A DNA stretch of 64,000 nucleotides. It comes from Candidatus Dojkabacteria bacterium (lineage in GTDB: Bacteria; Patescibacteria; Dojkabacteria; SC72). The stretch covers positions 14,175-78,174 of the forward strand of contig JALNYV010000005.1 of NCBI GenBank assembly GCA_023229785.1, read 5' to 3'. Below are positions 23,884 to 31,620 of the stretch, piece after piece (positions within the stretch are counted from its first letter, which is position 1; every line of letters starts with the position of its first letter). A program made the position numbers and the translations under genes. A model generated the notes under the pieces. It was not told the DNA's origin. It saw only the letters and a list, made by a program, of their open reading frames with translations, and made no database searches.

Positions 23884-25011
23884 TTAAGCTGTATATTTTT
23901 CAATGATTTTAAATAATTTAACATCTTCTAATATAGAAGCACTTAAGCATTCTGTTTTTCCGCCAAAATCTAGGGTGGGAATATACTGATGATTCTTATA
24001 CGTTTTTAGAATTTCTTGTTCTAAATTATATGCGTTGTATATTGTGGTTTCAAACTCAAACAATATTTCAAAATCATAAGGTTCTGATAATAATCTTTGG
24101 TGGGCTGTTCTATTTGTAATTCCAACCTTTATAAATTGTTCTGTGTCATTGACTAATGCGATGTATAATATACCAGATTGATCCTTAAGTTTTGGATTTT
24201 GCTCAAAGAATGCATCTGAATAATATCCATATTGAGGAGGGTAGCAAGTTGGACAATATTCACCATTGTATAAACTGTATCTATATGGAACCAATACACT
24301 AGCAGTTCTTGAGAAACTAGTGCCACACACAGAACAATGAATATCAAAATTGTACCCATCTTTAGTTTGTGTTGTTAACCTAAACTGCTGCAGATGATGA
24401 TTTTTAATATTGCAACTTTCTATTGTTCTTATTTTGTTTCTTTCTATAGAGAGAGCTCTCAATTTTTCTCTAGTGTGATTTGATATATTTGACGGTTTTC
24501 CTTTGTTTAATGTAGAGTGATGAATCCAACCAATATCACTTTTTTGCTGAATGGTGTGTCGTCTCTTATGCTTACTTTCTTCACTATATGTTCTACTCTG
24601 CACCAATGCAGTGTTACTTATTTTTTGTTTTACTTCATCAGACCAGTGATTTCCAATGTTCCAGTGAATAATCTCCCCACTAGCATATTGTTCTTTTTTG
24701 AATTCAGACAAATGTTTGTTTTGCTCTTCTGTTCTTGGAATGTCTTTGTTCCAGGCTTCCTTAGGGTTAGCTTCTTTTGTTTCTCTAATTTTCTGCTTCA
24801 CTTCTTCTGTTCTTGGGATCCCTTTTCGCGAAGCATTGCAAATCACACCTGCTGCTTTTTTTCGTTGAATAGCAGCTTCAGAACTAGTGGGATAATTAGG
24901 ATATTGCTGTTTATATTCAGCTAATGACAAATTATGTTTTGCCAAATGTCTCCAGGTTATGGATTTCATTGATTCCTGACAAATAGCACACTGAATTAAC
25001 TCTTGACACAT
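23884..25011 (-). CDS. Homing endonuclease, GIY-YIG/T5orf172-like
   Basis: 375 aa. N-terminal MucR/Ros-like zinc-finger segment (CAICQESMKSITWRHLAKHNLSLAEYKQ), NUMOD3-like DNA-binding repeats (RTEEVKQKIRETK, EESKHKRRHT), a Cys pair (CSVCGTSF ... CPTCYPP), then a C-terminal domain GILYIALVNDTEQFIKVGITNRTAHQRL ... LEQEILKTYK ... GGKTECLS. That last pattern is a T5orf172/GIY-YIG-like nuclease (Tyr, KxGIT, Arg, Glu). A very similar catalytic end is fused to zinc repeats in 41309-42673. Lies just downstream of the sheath gene, under the hairpin-promoter at 25014-25062. Confidence 0.78.
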   Translation of the reverse strand: MCQELIQCAICQESMKSITWRHLAKHNLSLAEYKQQYPNYPTSSEAAIQRKKAAGVICNASRKGIPRTEEVKQKIRETKEANPKEAWNKDIPRTEEQNKHLSEFKKEQYASGEIIHWNIGNHWSDEVKQKISNTALVQSRTYSEESKHKRRHTIQQKSDIGWIHHSTLNKGKPSNISNHTREKLRALSIERNKIRTIESCNIKNHHLQQFRLTTQTKDGYNFDIHCSVCGTSFSRTASVLVPYRYSLYNGEYCPTCYPPQYGYYSDAFFEQNPKLKDQSGILYIALVNDTEQFIKVGITNRTAHQRLLSEPYDFEILFEFETTIYNAYNLEQEILKTYKNHQYIPTLDFGGKTECLSASILEDVKLFKIIEKYTA

Positions 25012-25013
25012 AA

Positions 25014-25062
25014 AAATACCCCTGGTTTTAAAATATTATTCTATTATACAGGGGTATTTATG
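25014..25062 (-). promoter_or_regulatory. Late promoter embedded in an RBS-sequestering hairpin
   Basis: Eleven-bp stem AAATACCCCTG / CAGGGGTATTT (25049-25059 with 25014-25024), 24-nt loop. The right arm holds the AGGGG ribosome-binding site 7 nt before the endonuclease ATG (25011). CATAAATA (25062-25055, minus) overlaps the left arm. A transcript starting about 6 nt downstream would lack that arm and leave the site open. Confidence 0.7.
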
Positions 25063-25101
25063 ATATTGCAACGATGTTGCTCTAAAACTTGTTAATTTTT
25101 A

Positions 25102-26832
25102 TTATGCTGTTAATGAAGCACCAGTATTAACCACCCGAATTGGTATGTATATGAATTCAGCAGCCTTGACAGGTTTTAGTGCAATGTCACAATACATCTC
25201 ATTTCTATCTATTCTATCTGGTGTATTGTTAGAATCATCACAAACGGAGGCAAAATCATAGAGCCCACGTTTCACCAAAATATCTCCCAAAAATGCATCC
25301 ACAACAGCTTTTAAATTATCACGGGTTAATTGATCGTTTGGTTCAAATACAAAAGACATTGTATTTTTTCTCAATGATCTCTTGATATACATAAGCAATC
25401 TTATAACATTAATACGATCCAGAGCAGAAGCATCCGGAGCAGATGTTTTTTGTCCCCACATTATAATTCCACGACCTGGGAAGAATACTATAGGATTAAT
25501 ATTTGTAAAATATTTATATAAATTATTGCGTTGTCCTAGATTTAATGCAACTGGATTAAATAGAGTTGCAGATCCAAGCGTACCAGAAACATATCCAACA
25601 TTATCTATACTTGTTACAACACCTCTGCGAGTTCCAGCTGGTGCAAACCAAAGCTCTGCAACATTATCACTGTAGGTGATTGTTCTTAATGCTGTTCCAG
25701 ATGCTGCTACACACACATTTACACCATCCAAATTAGAAGCTAAGCAAGGTGGATAATAATAAGCAGCGTTATGACTTGTTCTACGTGCAACAGTTGCAGA
25801 CCAAGTAACAACATCTTCTGGAGATAAATTCATTGGTGTATCAGCAACTACCATAGCTTCTTCTTGAATGTCAGCAGACAGAGTTAATAATTCATCAATA
25901 ACTTCATAATAACCAGGGCAAAGAATTAAGTTGAATTCATATGTTTCAGATCGTATGTCGGTGTTGCTATTAATTGCAGCTTGTAGTGCTGTTACTATCG
26001 CTGCTCTTCTAGCAGCATCATTTGATCCCAAGCTTGTTTCATTTAAAAATTCAACAGTATACTTAAAATCATCTGTGGAATCAAGTAGTGTGTTGCCAGC
26101 TTCTAGTGGTGTCCACTCGGTTGGAATTACTCCACCCTGAGAGTTTGCTACCCAAGCTAGAGCATTACCAGTCAACCCCAAGAATGTAGAAGTGGAGGCA
26201 TTACCATAACCATTTGCAAAAACATCCAGAGGCAAAGCTGTATGATCTGCTGTGAAGCTAGTGTTGCTGTGAGAGAATGAAAAAGATTGCCATATGGGTA
26301 GTGTAGCCGATGCAGCTAATGATAACATAATAGTTTGGTTAACTGTGGTTTTGTAATTTATGTTATTGGGAGCATATCCATTGGTGGTATTATATTCATT
26401 CAAATAAGTGGTTACTAAATTTTCTAACACATAAGCAGCTTCTTGCATCTTAACATCCCAAGCAGATCTTATAGCGGTTAAGTCATCATTCAAATTCACA
26501 TTTGCGCGAATAACATATGCTAAATTACCAAGACCTAAGAATTGATTAAGAGCAAAAACCCCATATTCATTTCTTGCATCACCATGCAATTGATTATTGC
26601 CAGAATCTGTTAAAAATTTAGGTATGCCGTACAACTGAGTACTTTGCAACAAGCTAGTTACTGTTCTAATTACATTAGATTCGTGTGTTCCCGCAGCTGG
26701 TGTTACACCATCTGGACGCAATTTCTCATCAGCTGTAGCTATAAAAAAAAGTGGTACTGTGGTGGCACTTGCTGGTATAAAGAACGACTCATCTGTGATT
26801 GTTACTGAGACTCCTGGGCTAATTAAATTCAT
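25102..26832 (-). CDS. 18: Tail sheath protein, gp18-like
   Basis: 576-aa contractile sheath subunit (T4 gp18 659 aa). N-terminus MNLISPGVSVTITDES with SATTVPLFFIATADEK is the usual start of T4-like sheath proteins. Also typical are GNLAYVIRANVNLNDDLTAI and the C-terminal domain: NPIVFFPGRGIIMWGQKT, RINVIRLLMYIKRSLRKNTMSFVFEPN and the closing KPVKAAEFIYIPIRVVNTGASL. A perfect late promoter lies at 26874-26881 and AGGAG 7 nt before the ATG. Contraction of this sheath drives the tube (gp19) through the envelope. Confidence 0.93.
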   Translation of the reverse strand: MNLISPGVSVTITDESFFIPASATTVPLFFIATADEKLRPDGVTPAAGTHESNVIRTVTSLLQSTQLYGIPKFLTDSGNNQLHGDARNEYGVFALNQFLGLGNLAYVIRANVNLNDDLTAIRSAWDVKMQEAAYVLENLVTTYLNEYNTTNGYAPNNINYKTTVNQTIMLSLAASATLPIWQSFSFSHSNTSFTADHTALPLDVFANGYGNASTSTFLGLTGNALAWVANSQGGVIPTEWTPLEAGNTLLDSTDDFKYTVEFLNETSLGSNDAARRAAIVTALQAAINSNTDIRSETYEFNLILCPGYYEVIDELLTLSADIQEEAMVVADTPMNLSPEDVVTWSATVARRTSHNAAYYYPPCLASNLDGVNVCVAASGTALRTITYSDNVAELWFAPAGTRRGVVTSIDNVGYVSGTLGSATLFNPVALNLGQRNNLYKYFTNINPIVFFPGRGIIMWGQKTSAPDASALDRINVIRLLMYIKRSLRKNTMSFVFEPNDQLTRDNLKAVVDAFLGDILVKRGLYDFASVCDDSNNTPDRIDRNEMYCDIALKPVKAAEFIYIPIRVVNTGASLTA

Positions 26833-26873
26833 TGCATTACTCCTATATTAAATGTTTTGCATATTGATGTAGT

Positions 26874-26881
26874 TATTTATA
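26874..26881 (-). promoter_or_regulatory. T4-type late promoter of the sheath gene
   Basis: Perfect TATAAATA on the minus strand, 42 nt upstream of the gp18 start. Confidence 0.8.
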
Positions 26882-26960
26882 AAAAGGTTCCTAATTATAG
26901 TTGACTTCTATAAATACAAAAGGTATAATATATGCTATAGTCTAAACAAAAAGGAAAATT

Positions 26961-27594
26961 ATGAATAACAATGCTATGGTCCACTACCTCAAACAACACA
27001 AAATATTAAATGGTGACCTATCTTTATACGTAAAATACAAGAAAATATTAAACAACAATCCAGAAATAATACAAAAAATTCTGGATCATACTTTATTTTT
27101 AAAATACTCAGCTTGTATCAAGACTAGACTACATTGTATAATTAATGAAATTACAACTCAACCCACATGTGGGTGTTGTGGTCATATAGTTAAGATGAGA
27201 CTAGATGGTATCTATAGATTTACATTCCCTACATACTGTGGTTCTAAATGTTTTTCATCCACAATTGAAGTGAGGGAAAAAAGAAAACAAACCAAATTAT
27301 CTCAACTTATTGATAATCCACACCTACTAGAGGAAATTCAAACAAAGAGAAATCAAACAAATTTGAAAAAATTTGGAACTGAAAATGCAATGCAAAATAA
27401 AGATATCCAAAATAAGCAAAAACAGACTAAATTAAAAAATCAATTGGATAATCCACACCTACTAGAGGAAATTCAAACAAAGAGAAATCAAACAAATTTG
27501 AAAAAATTTGGAACTGAAAATGCAATGCAAAATAAAATCTTTAGGTTATAATCTCATTACAATTTGGGAATCTGATTATGAACAAAAAATATAA
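26961..27594 (+). pseudogene. Homing endonuclease broken by internal deletion
   Basis: Codes for 196 aa of a TNL-repeat endonuclease (zinc knuckle CGCCGHIVKM...YCGSKC, then repeats 'NQTNLKKFGTENAMQNK') and then stops at 27551. The +1 frame at 27532-27594 still reads IKSLGYNLITIWESDYEQ, the exact end of the nuclease module. The helix-turn-helix and most of the nuclease are missing. The junction AATAAAATC is shared by the repeat unit (...QNK) and by the intact paralogues (ENKI), pointing to deletion between short direct repeats with loss of frame. ATG 26961 has a good ribosome-binding site (AAAGGAAAA). Confidence 0.85.
27312..27536 (+). repeat. Identical 90-bp direct repeat, 135-bp period
   Basis: 27312-27401 and 27447-27536 are identical over 90 bp, coding for DNPHLLEEIQ through NAMQNK. 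Recent in-frame duplication within the broken endonuclease. Confidence 0.95.
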
Positions 27595-28711
27595 CCTACT
27601 TCAACCATTTTGCAAAATGTGTCCAACTCCCGTAAAAATGGATTATACACACAAACGATGGAGGTTATATTGTTCTCCAGGTTGTGCTAGGATTGATAAA
27701 CAATCACAACTTGATCAAGCTAAACAAACAAATTTGGAAAGGTTTGGTTTTGAAAATGCTTTTCAGAATGTTGATGTCCAGGAAAAGCAGAAGCAAACAA
27801 ATATTATAAAATATGGTGTGAGTAATGTTAGCAAAAATCCTACCACAATATTAAAAATTAAACAAACAAAGTTATTAAATCATGGGAATGAAAATTATAA
27901 TAATAGAGATAAAGCTATTGAAACTTGTTTAATGTTGTATGATACTGAACACTATACAAATACAGAGAAAGCTAAACAAACTAATATAGAAAAATATGGA
28001 GTTGGATCATTCCCACACAGAGAAGACGCACGGTTAACTATGATAGAAAAATATGGTGTAGAATACTCTGGTCAATCAAAAGAATTAATGAATAAGAGAA
28101 TAGAAACGTGTTTGGAGAAGTATGGAACAATCAATCCAAGAAAATCACCAATAGTAAAATTAAAAATTAAACAAACGAATTTAAGAAATCACACAAATGT
28201 GCATAATTCTCAACAACACATGATTAATATTATTCACCTAATAAACAATCCAACATGGGTTGAGGATCAATATATAACACAGAATGATACATCATCTCAA
28301 ATTGCTGATAAGCTAGGCACTACTGGTACTACAGTATTAAGATATATACATAAATACGGTATTAAAATTAAACCACAAAGTAAAACATCTAATGTTTGTA
28401 CCAGGTGGTTAAATCAATTAGCTGAACAAGAGTTTATTACAATAGAACGTGAATTTAGAATACCTAGAACACCATATAGTGCTGATGGATATTGTACTGA
28501 CACAAACACAATATATGAATTTCATGGTGATTTTTATCACGGCAATCCCAATAGATATGGTCCAGACTTCTTAAACACTAAATTAAATAAAACAATGGGT
28601 GAATTATATCAAGCTACTACAGAACGAGAAAATAAAATCAGAGCACTTGGTTATAATTTAGTAGTATTGTGGGAATCAGATTTCATTAAACAACAAAGGC
28701 ACAATTTATGA
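27578..28711 (+). CDS. Homing endonuclease, TNLxRYG-repeat type
   Basis: 377 aa. Zinc knuckle at the very N-terminus (CKMCPTPVKMDY then YCSPGCA), seven or more TNL-type repeats (TNLERFGFENAFQ, TNIEKYGVGSFPH, TCLEKYGTINPRK), helix-turn-helix (DTSSQIADKLGTTGTTVLRYI), then the nuclease module (YSADGYC, NTIYEFHGDFYHGNP, ALGYNLVVLWESDF). It lacks the helical N-terminal region of longer copies. Its ATG lies inside the remnant tail of the broken gene before it, so the two may be pieces of tandem insertions. The stop overlaps the GH16 ATG (ATGA), so the glucanase is translationally coupled to it. Confidence 0.85.
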   Translation: MNKKYNLLQPFCKMCPTPVKMDYTHKRWRLYCSPGCARIDKQSQLDQAKQTNLERFGFENAFQNVDVQEKQKQTNIIKYGVSNVSKNPTTILKIKQTKLLNHGNENYNNRDKAIETCLMLYDTEHYTNTEKAKQTNIEKYGVGSFPHREDARLTMIEKYGVEYSGQSKELMNKRIETCLEKYGTINPRKSPIVKLKIKQTNLRNHTNVHNSQQHMINIIHLINNPTWVEDQYITQNDTSSQIADKLGTTGTTVLRYIHKYGIKIKPQSKTSNVCTRWLNQLAEQEFITIEREFRIPRTPYSADGYCTDTNTIYEFHGDFYHGNPNRYGPDFLNTKLNKTMGELYQATTERENKIRALGYNLVVLWESDFIKQQRHNL

Positions 28712-29430
28712 AAATAGTATTTGAAGATAACTTTGATTATGTTGGCAAGCCAGATCCAACCAAGTGGGGTTATGAGATTGGTAACAATAATGGTTTTGGG
28801 AATAATGAATCCCAATATTATACTGACAGATTAGATAACGCGATTGTTGAAGATGGTAAACTAAAAATTATTGCTCACAAAGAGGAATACGAAGGATTTC
28901 ATTATACTTCAGCAAGATTATTAACATATTCTAAATTTTCGTTAAAATACGGAAGAATTGATGTAAGAGCTAAATTGCCCAAGGGATTAGGAAGTTGGCC
29001 TGCGATTTGGATGTTATCTGATGGTAGAAGGGAAGGAGTTAGGTGGCCTCTGTGTGGTGAGATAGACATCATGGAACACGTAGGTCATAATCAAGATATG
29101 GTTCACATAAGTTTGCACAGCGAGACTTATAATCATATGCATAATACACAACACACTCATTTTGAAACAGTTGAAAACGTTAGTGATATGTTTCATATAT
29201 ATTCATGCGATTGGACGGAGGAGAGCATAGCATTCTTGTATGACAATAAAGAAGTAGCAAGATTCTACAAATATGGTGAAGGGCTTGACAGCACCGAAAA
29301 TGGTTGGCCTTTTGATCAAAAGTTTTATCTAATATTAAACATAGCTTGTGGTGGAAACTGGGGTAAAACCATTGATGATTCAGCTCTACCCTATATTATG
29401 GAAATTGATTATGTAAGAATGAGTCAATAA
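28708..29430 (+). CDS. Glycoside hydrolase family 16 (beta-glucanase)
   Basis: 240-aa GH16 enzyme of the laminarinase/lichenase kind, cleaving beta-1,3 or mixed beta-1,3-1,4 glucans. Markers: FEDNFDYVGKPDPTKWGYEI at the start, YTSARLLTYSKFSLKYGRIDVRAKLP, GSWPAIWMLSDG, and the catalytic signature WPLCGEIDIMEHVGH (nucleophile Glu, Asp, acid/base Glu). ENGWPFDQKFYLILNIACGGNWGK and the final MEIDYVRM complete the jelly roll. No signal peptide, so it would be virion-borne or released by lysis. Plus-strand gene between gp18 and gp15, joined by ATGA to a homing endonuclease. Unusual cargo in a T4-like tail-gene region. Confidence 0.93.
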   Translation: MKIVFEDNFDYVGKPDPTKWGYEIGNNNGFGNNESQYYTDRLDNAIVEDGKLKIIAHKEEYEGFHYTSARLLTYSKFSLKYGRIDVRAKLPKGLGSWPAIWMLSDGRREGVRWPLCGEIDIMEHVGHNQDMVHISLHSETYNHMHNTQHTHFETVENVSDMFHIYSCDWTEESIAFLYDNKEVARFYKYGEGLDSTENGWPFDQKFYLILNIACGGNWGKTIDDSALPYIMEIDYVRMSQ

Positions 29431-29439
29431 TCTTTAGGA

Positions 29440-29485
29440 GAATGGAAGATTCTCATTTGTAGCTGAGATTGTATGGAATGATCCA
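29440..29485 (-). pseudogene. Orphan 3' end of a gp15-type gene
   Basis: On the minus strand this reads GSFHTISATNENLPFS and a stop, closely matching the end of gp15 (GSTYVLSATDENLPFE, stop at 30773). It lies just past the 424-aa NP-repeat gene, as if that gene had been inserted in front of the original gp15 terminus and a new end had been supplied upstream. Confidence 0.75.
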
Positions 29486-29487
29486 GC

Positions 29488-30762
29488 TCATTCAACATAC
29501 CCAGAAGAGTCCACATCCCTAGGGTGCCTTGTGGGTGGTGTTTTTTTGTGGGGATGGTTTAGTTGTTCCTTAGCAGCCAATTGAACGTCTTTAGAAGGGT
29601 TTTTAATATATCTTAGTGAATACCCATCCTGATTTACAGCAGCTAATTGCACTGCTTTACTAGGAGTTATATTCAGTTTATATATATCATCTATGACACT
29701 ACCATCAAGAGAAACAGCAGCTAACTGAACAGTCTCTGATGGATTAGTCATATATCCTATGAAGATTGGAGCTTGCGCTACTGTTGCAAGTTGGGTTTCT
29801 TCAAACTGATGTTTAATATGTATTATAGCTGCTGGATTATTACGTACAGCTTCTATCTGAGTAGATTTCGTTGGATTTTTAATATGCCTGATTGCGTTTC
29901 CATCACCTCTAACTGCTGCAATCTGTAATGTTTCCTTTGGATTTTTAATATATTGTATAGTATTAGGATCTTTTATTATAGAATCCCACATTAAACGGTC
30001 TTGATCATTTCCCAACAGTACTTTATAGTCATCTCCTTTGTCCTTATATAGTTTTCTATTGGGTTCAAAGACGCCTTCCATTTCTCCCTGATTATTAATC
30101 TCATCAACCCACTCCACAACTGAGTCCACAAAACCATCTACGTTAGCACCATATACATTATTACACACACCAAGTATGACATTCTTTGGATTGGTCACGT
30201 CAACAAATGGTTTAATTAATATTCTTCCCACTGGATGCTGGATATTTTTATCAGCTTTGGTTATTAGATAAGCTATTAATGTTCCTTCTTTCACATCCAT
30301 GGGCACATATCTCTTGTTCTTTCCTTTATTTAAATTCATACAGCTTGTCCACCCTCTATCTGTGGACATCCCACCAATATCATATGGGTGTCTACTAATA
30401 ACCACATAATAGTCTGATGTTGTTGAGCCAGCCCTAGCTTTATCGTTAGTAAATAATTTCAATAAATCAGGTCTTTTAGCTAATAACTTTCCAATTCTAA
30501 TAGTTTGTTTGGTTGTTTGTTTTTTTGCTAATCCGTTTTTATAATTGGATATTGTGTATCCAAGTTCGGTTAGATAATTAGATATCCTAGGGTCTGCTTC
30601 TGCGTCAGATAATGATGCAGTTAGAGGCAAGAATATTCGATAGGCCTTGCGGTCGTGGGGATATTTCTTAAATATTTCTTCATATCTTTTCTTATCCCAG
30701 TTCTTAACCAATGGGCGATATTGGGATATTTTTAGGGCTTCTTGTAGGTCTTTTAATAACAT
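29488..30762 (-). CDS. NP-repeat protein with large N-terminal domain
   Basis: 424 aa. Leader MLLKDLQEALKISQY, with L-Q-E at residues 6-8 fitting a gp21-type cleavage site. Residues 30-250 form a distinct domain with YYVVISRHPYDIGGMSTDRGWTSCMNL, GTLIAYLITKADKN and GRILIKPFVDV, which I have no function for. The last 150 residues are six NP repeats (NPKETLQIAAV, NPTKSTQIEAV, NPSETVQLAAV, TPSKAVQLAAV, NPSKDVQLAA), but the usual FANNTLLMKKW block is absent and replaced by a basic tail (HPHKKTPPTRHPRDV). Suggests the repeats are an add-on to different effector domains. It starts 10 nt after the gp15 stop. Confidence 0.7.
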   Translation of the reverse strand: MLLKDLQEALKISQYRPLVKNWDKKRYEEIFKKYPHDRKAYRIFLPLTASLSDAEADPRISNYLTELGYTISNYKNGLAKKQTTKQTIRIGKLLAKRPDLLKLFTNDKARAGSTTSDYYVVISRHPYDIGGMSTDRGWTSCMNLNKGKNKRYVPMDVKEGTLIAYLITKADKNIQHPVGRILIKPFVDVTNPKNVILGVCNNVYGANVDGFVDSVVEWVDEINNQGEMEGVFEPNRKLYKDKGDDYKVLLGNDQDRLMWDSIIKDPNTIQYIKNPKETLQIAAVRGDGNAIRHIKNPTKSTQIEAVRNNPAAIIHIKHQFEETQLATVAQAPIFIGYMTNPSETVQLAAVSLDGSVIDDIYKLNITPSKAVQLAAVNQDGYSLRYIKNPSKDVQLAAKEQLNHPHKKTPPTRHPRDVDSSGYVE

Positions 30763-30772
30763 TTATATATCC

Positions 30773-31546
30773 TCATTCGAATGGTAGATTCTCATCTGTA
30801 GCAGAAAGAACATAAGTGGAACCCTGTGCATCTAATTCTGCAATTATTTCATAATTATCAGCTGCTGTGAATGCTGTATTAACAGCTCCCACTCTTAAGA
30901 AGATTTTTTCAACAATATCGTGTCTAACATCAGCTGGAACTTGCATCTCTATAGGCATAGTAAACGTAAGTTTACTTTGAATTATTCTTCTATCTGTACC
31001 GATGGGATAATTAGTATCCAACTGAACATCCTTCAACTCAACCTTCGTTAAACGTGTATTATCATAGGGACTATCACTAGTTTGAATGTTGATTGAAGGG
31101 TCAAACACAGGCAGTATCTGTTCTAATATTTGAAAGTGTTGATTTGTGTTGCTTGTGTAAATATTAAGATCCATAGTGAGATCGTAAGGGACGGGCATGC
31201 GGCTATGTACAACTTTTATATCGTTGGGAACTAGCCCACCTACAGGAACATAAGCAGTTCTATGTTCAACTCCCACACCTCTTGCTCTATTCATAGCAGG
31301 GGTTAAGCCAGACATATAGGCACTCATGGTAGGTAGCTTAATTGGTTTATTTTGTGTATTATCAGCTATGATAGAAGCTACAACCCTATCTGGATGACTG
31401 TAGTGGATCTCTGCGGTAATTAATTTTTCATCTTCTCCATTTCTTTTTCCAATTTGAACTTGCATCCCTTGAAATATGGACATGAACTGGTTTACATAGC
31501 GGGTCAGTTGTGAATCGTAGAAGTAACCATCTTGTCTAATTGCCAT
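30773..31546 (-). CDS. 15: Proximal tail sheath stabilisation protein, gp15-like
   Basis: 257-aa tail terminator/neck protein equivalent to T4 gp15 (272 aa), which caps the sheath and tube and joins the tail to the head. Shared features: DGYFYDSQLTRYVNQFMSIFQGMQVQIGK at the N-terminus (T4: GYFYNSSFRRYATLMGDLFSNIQIKR) and PYDLTMDLNIYTSNTNQHFQILEQILPVFDPSINI in the middle (T4: IYELSIFTRYEDDMFQIVEQILPYFQP). A CATAAATA late-type box lies about 30 nt upstream of the ATG. The final codons are duplicated at 29440-29485. Confidence 0.88.
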   Translation of the reverse strand: MAIRQDGYFYDSQLTRYVNQFMSIFQGMQVQIGKRNGEDEKLITAEIHYSHPDRVVASIIADNTQNKPIKLPTMSAYMSGLTPAMNRARGVGVEHRTAYVPVGGLVPNDIKVVHSRMPVPYDLTMDLNIYTSNTNQHFQILEQILPVFDPSINIQTSDSPYDNTRLTKVELKDVQLDTNYPIGTDRRIIQSKLTFTMPIEMQVPADVRHDIVEKIFLRVGAVNTAFTAADNYEIIAELDAQGSTYVLSATDENLPFE

Positions 31547-31620
31547 TATACATTTCCCTAATTGTTGTCTTATTGACTTATTTATGCTATAATATTTCTA
31601 TTTAGTTTTTAGGATAGTGT

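Noticed and set aside
27297..27540. Possible CRISPR-like or small direct-repeat array
   Set aside because: Only two copies, 90 bp long, in frame inside a coding region. It is a gene-internal duplication, not an array with spacers. No CRISPR array was seen anywhere.
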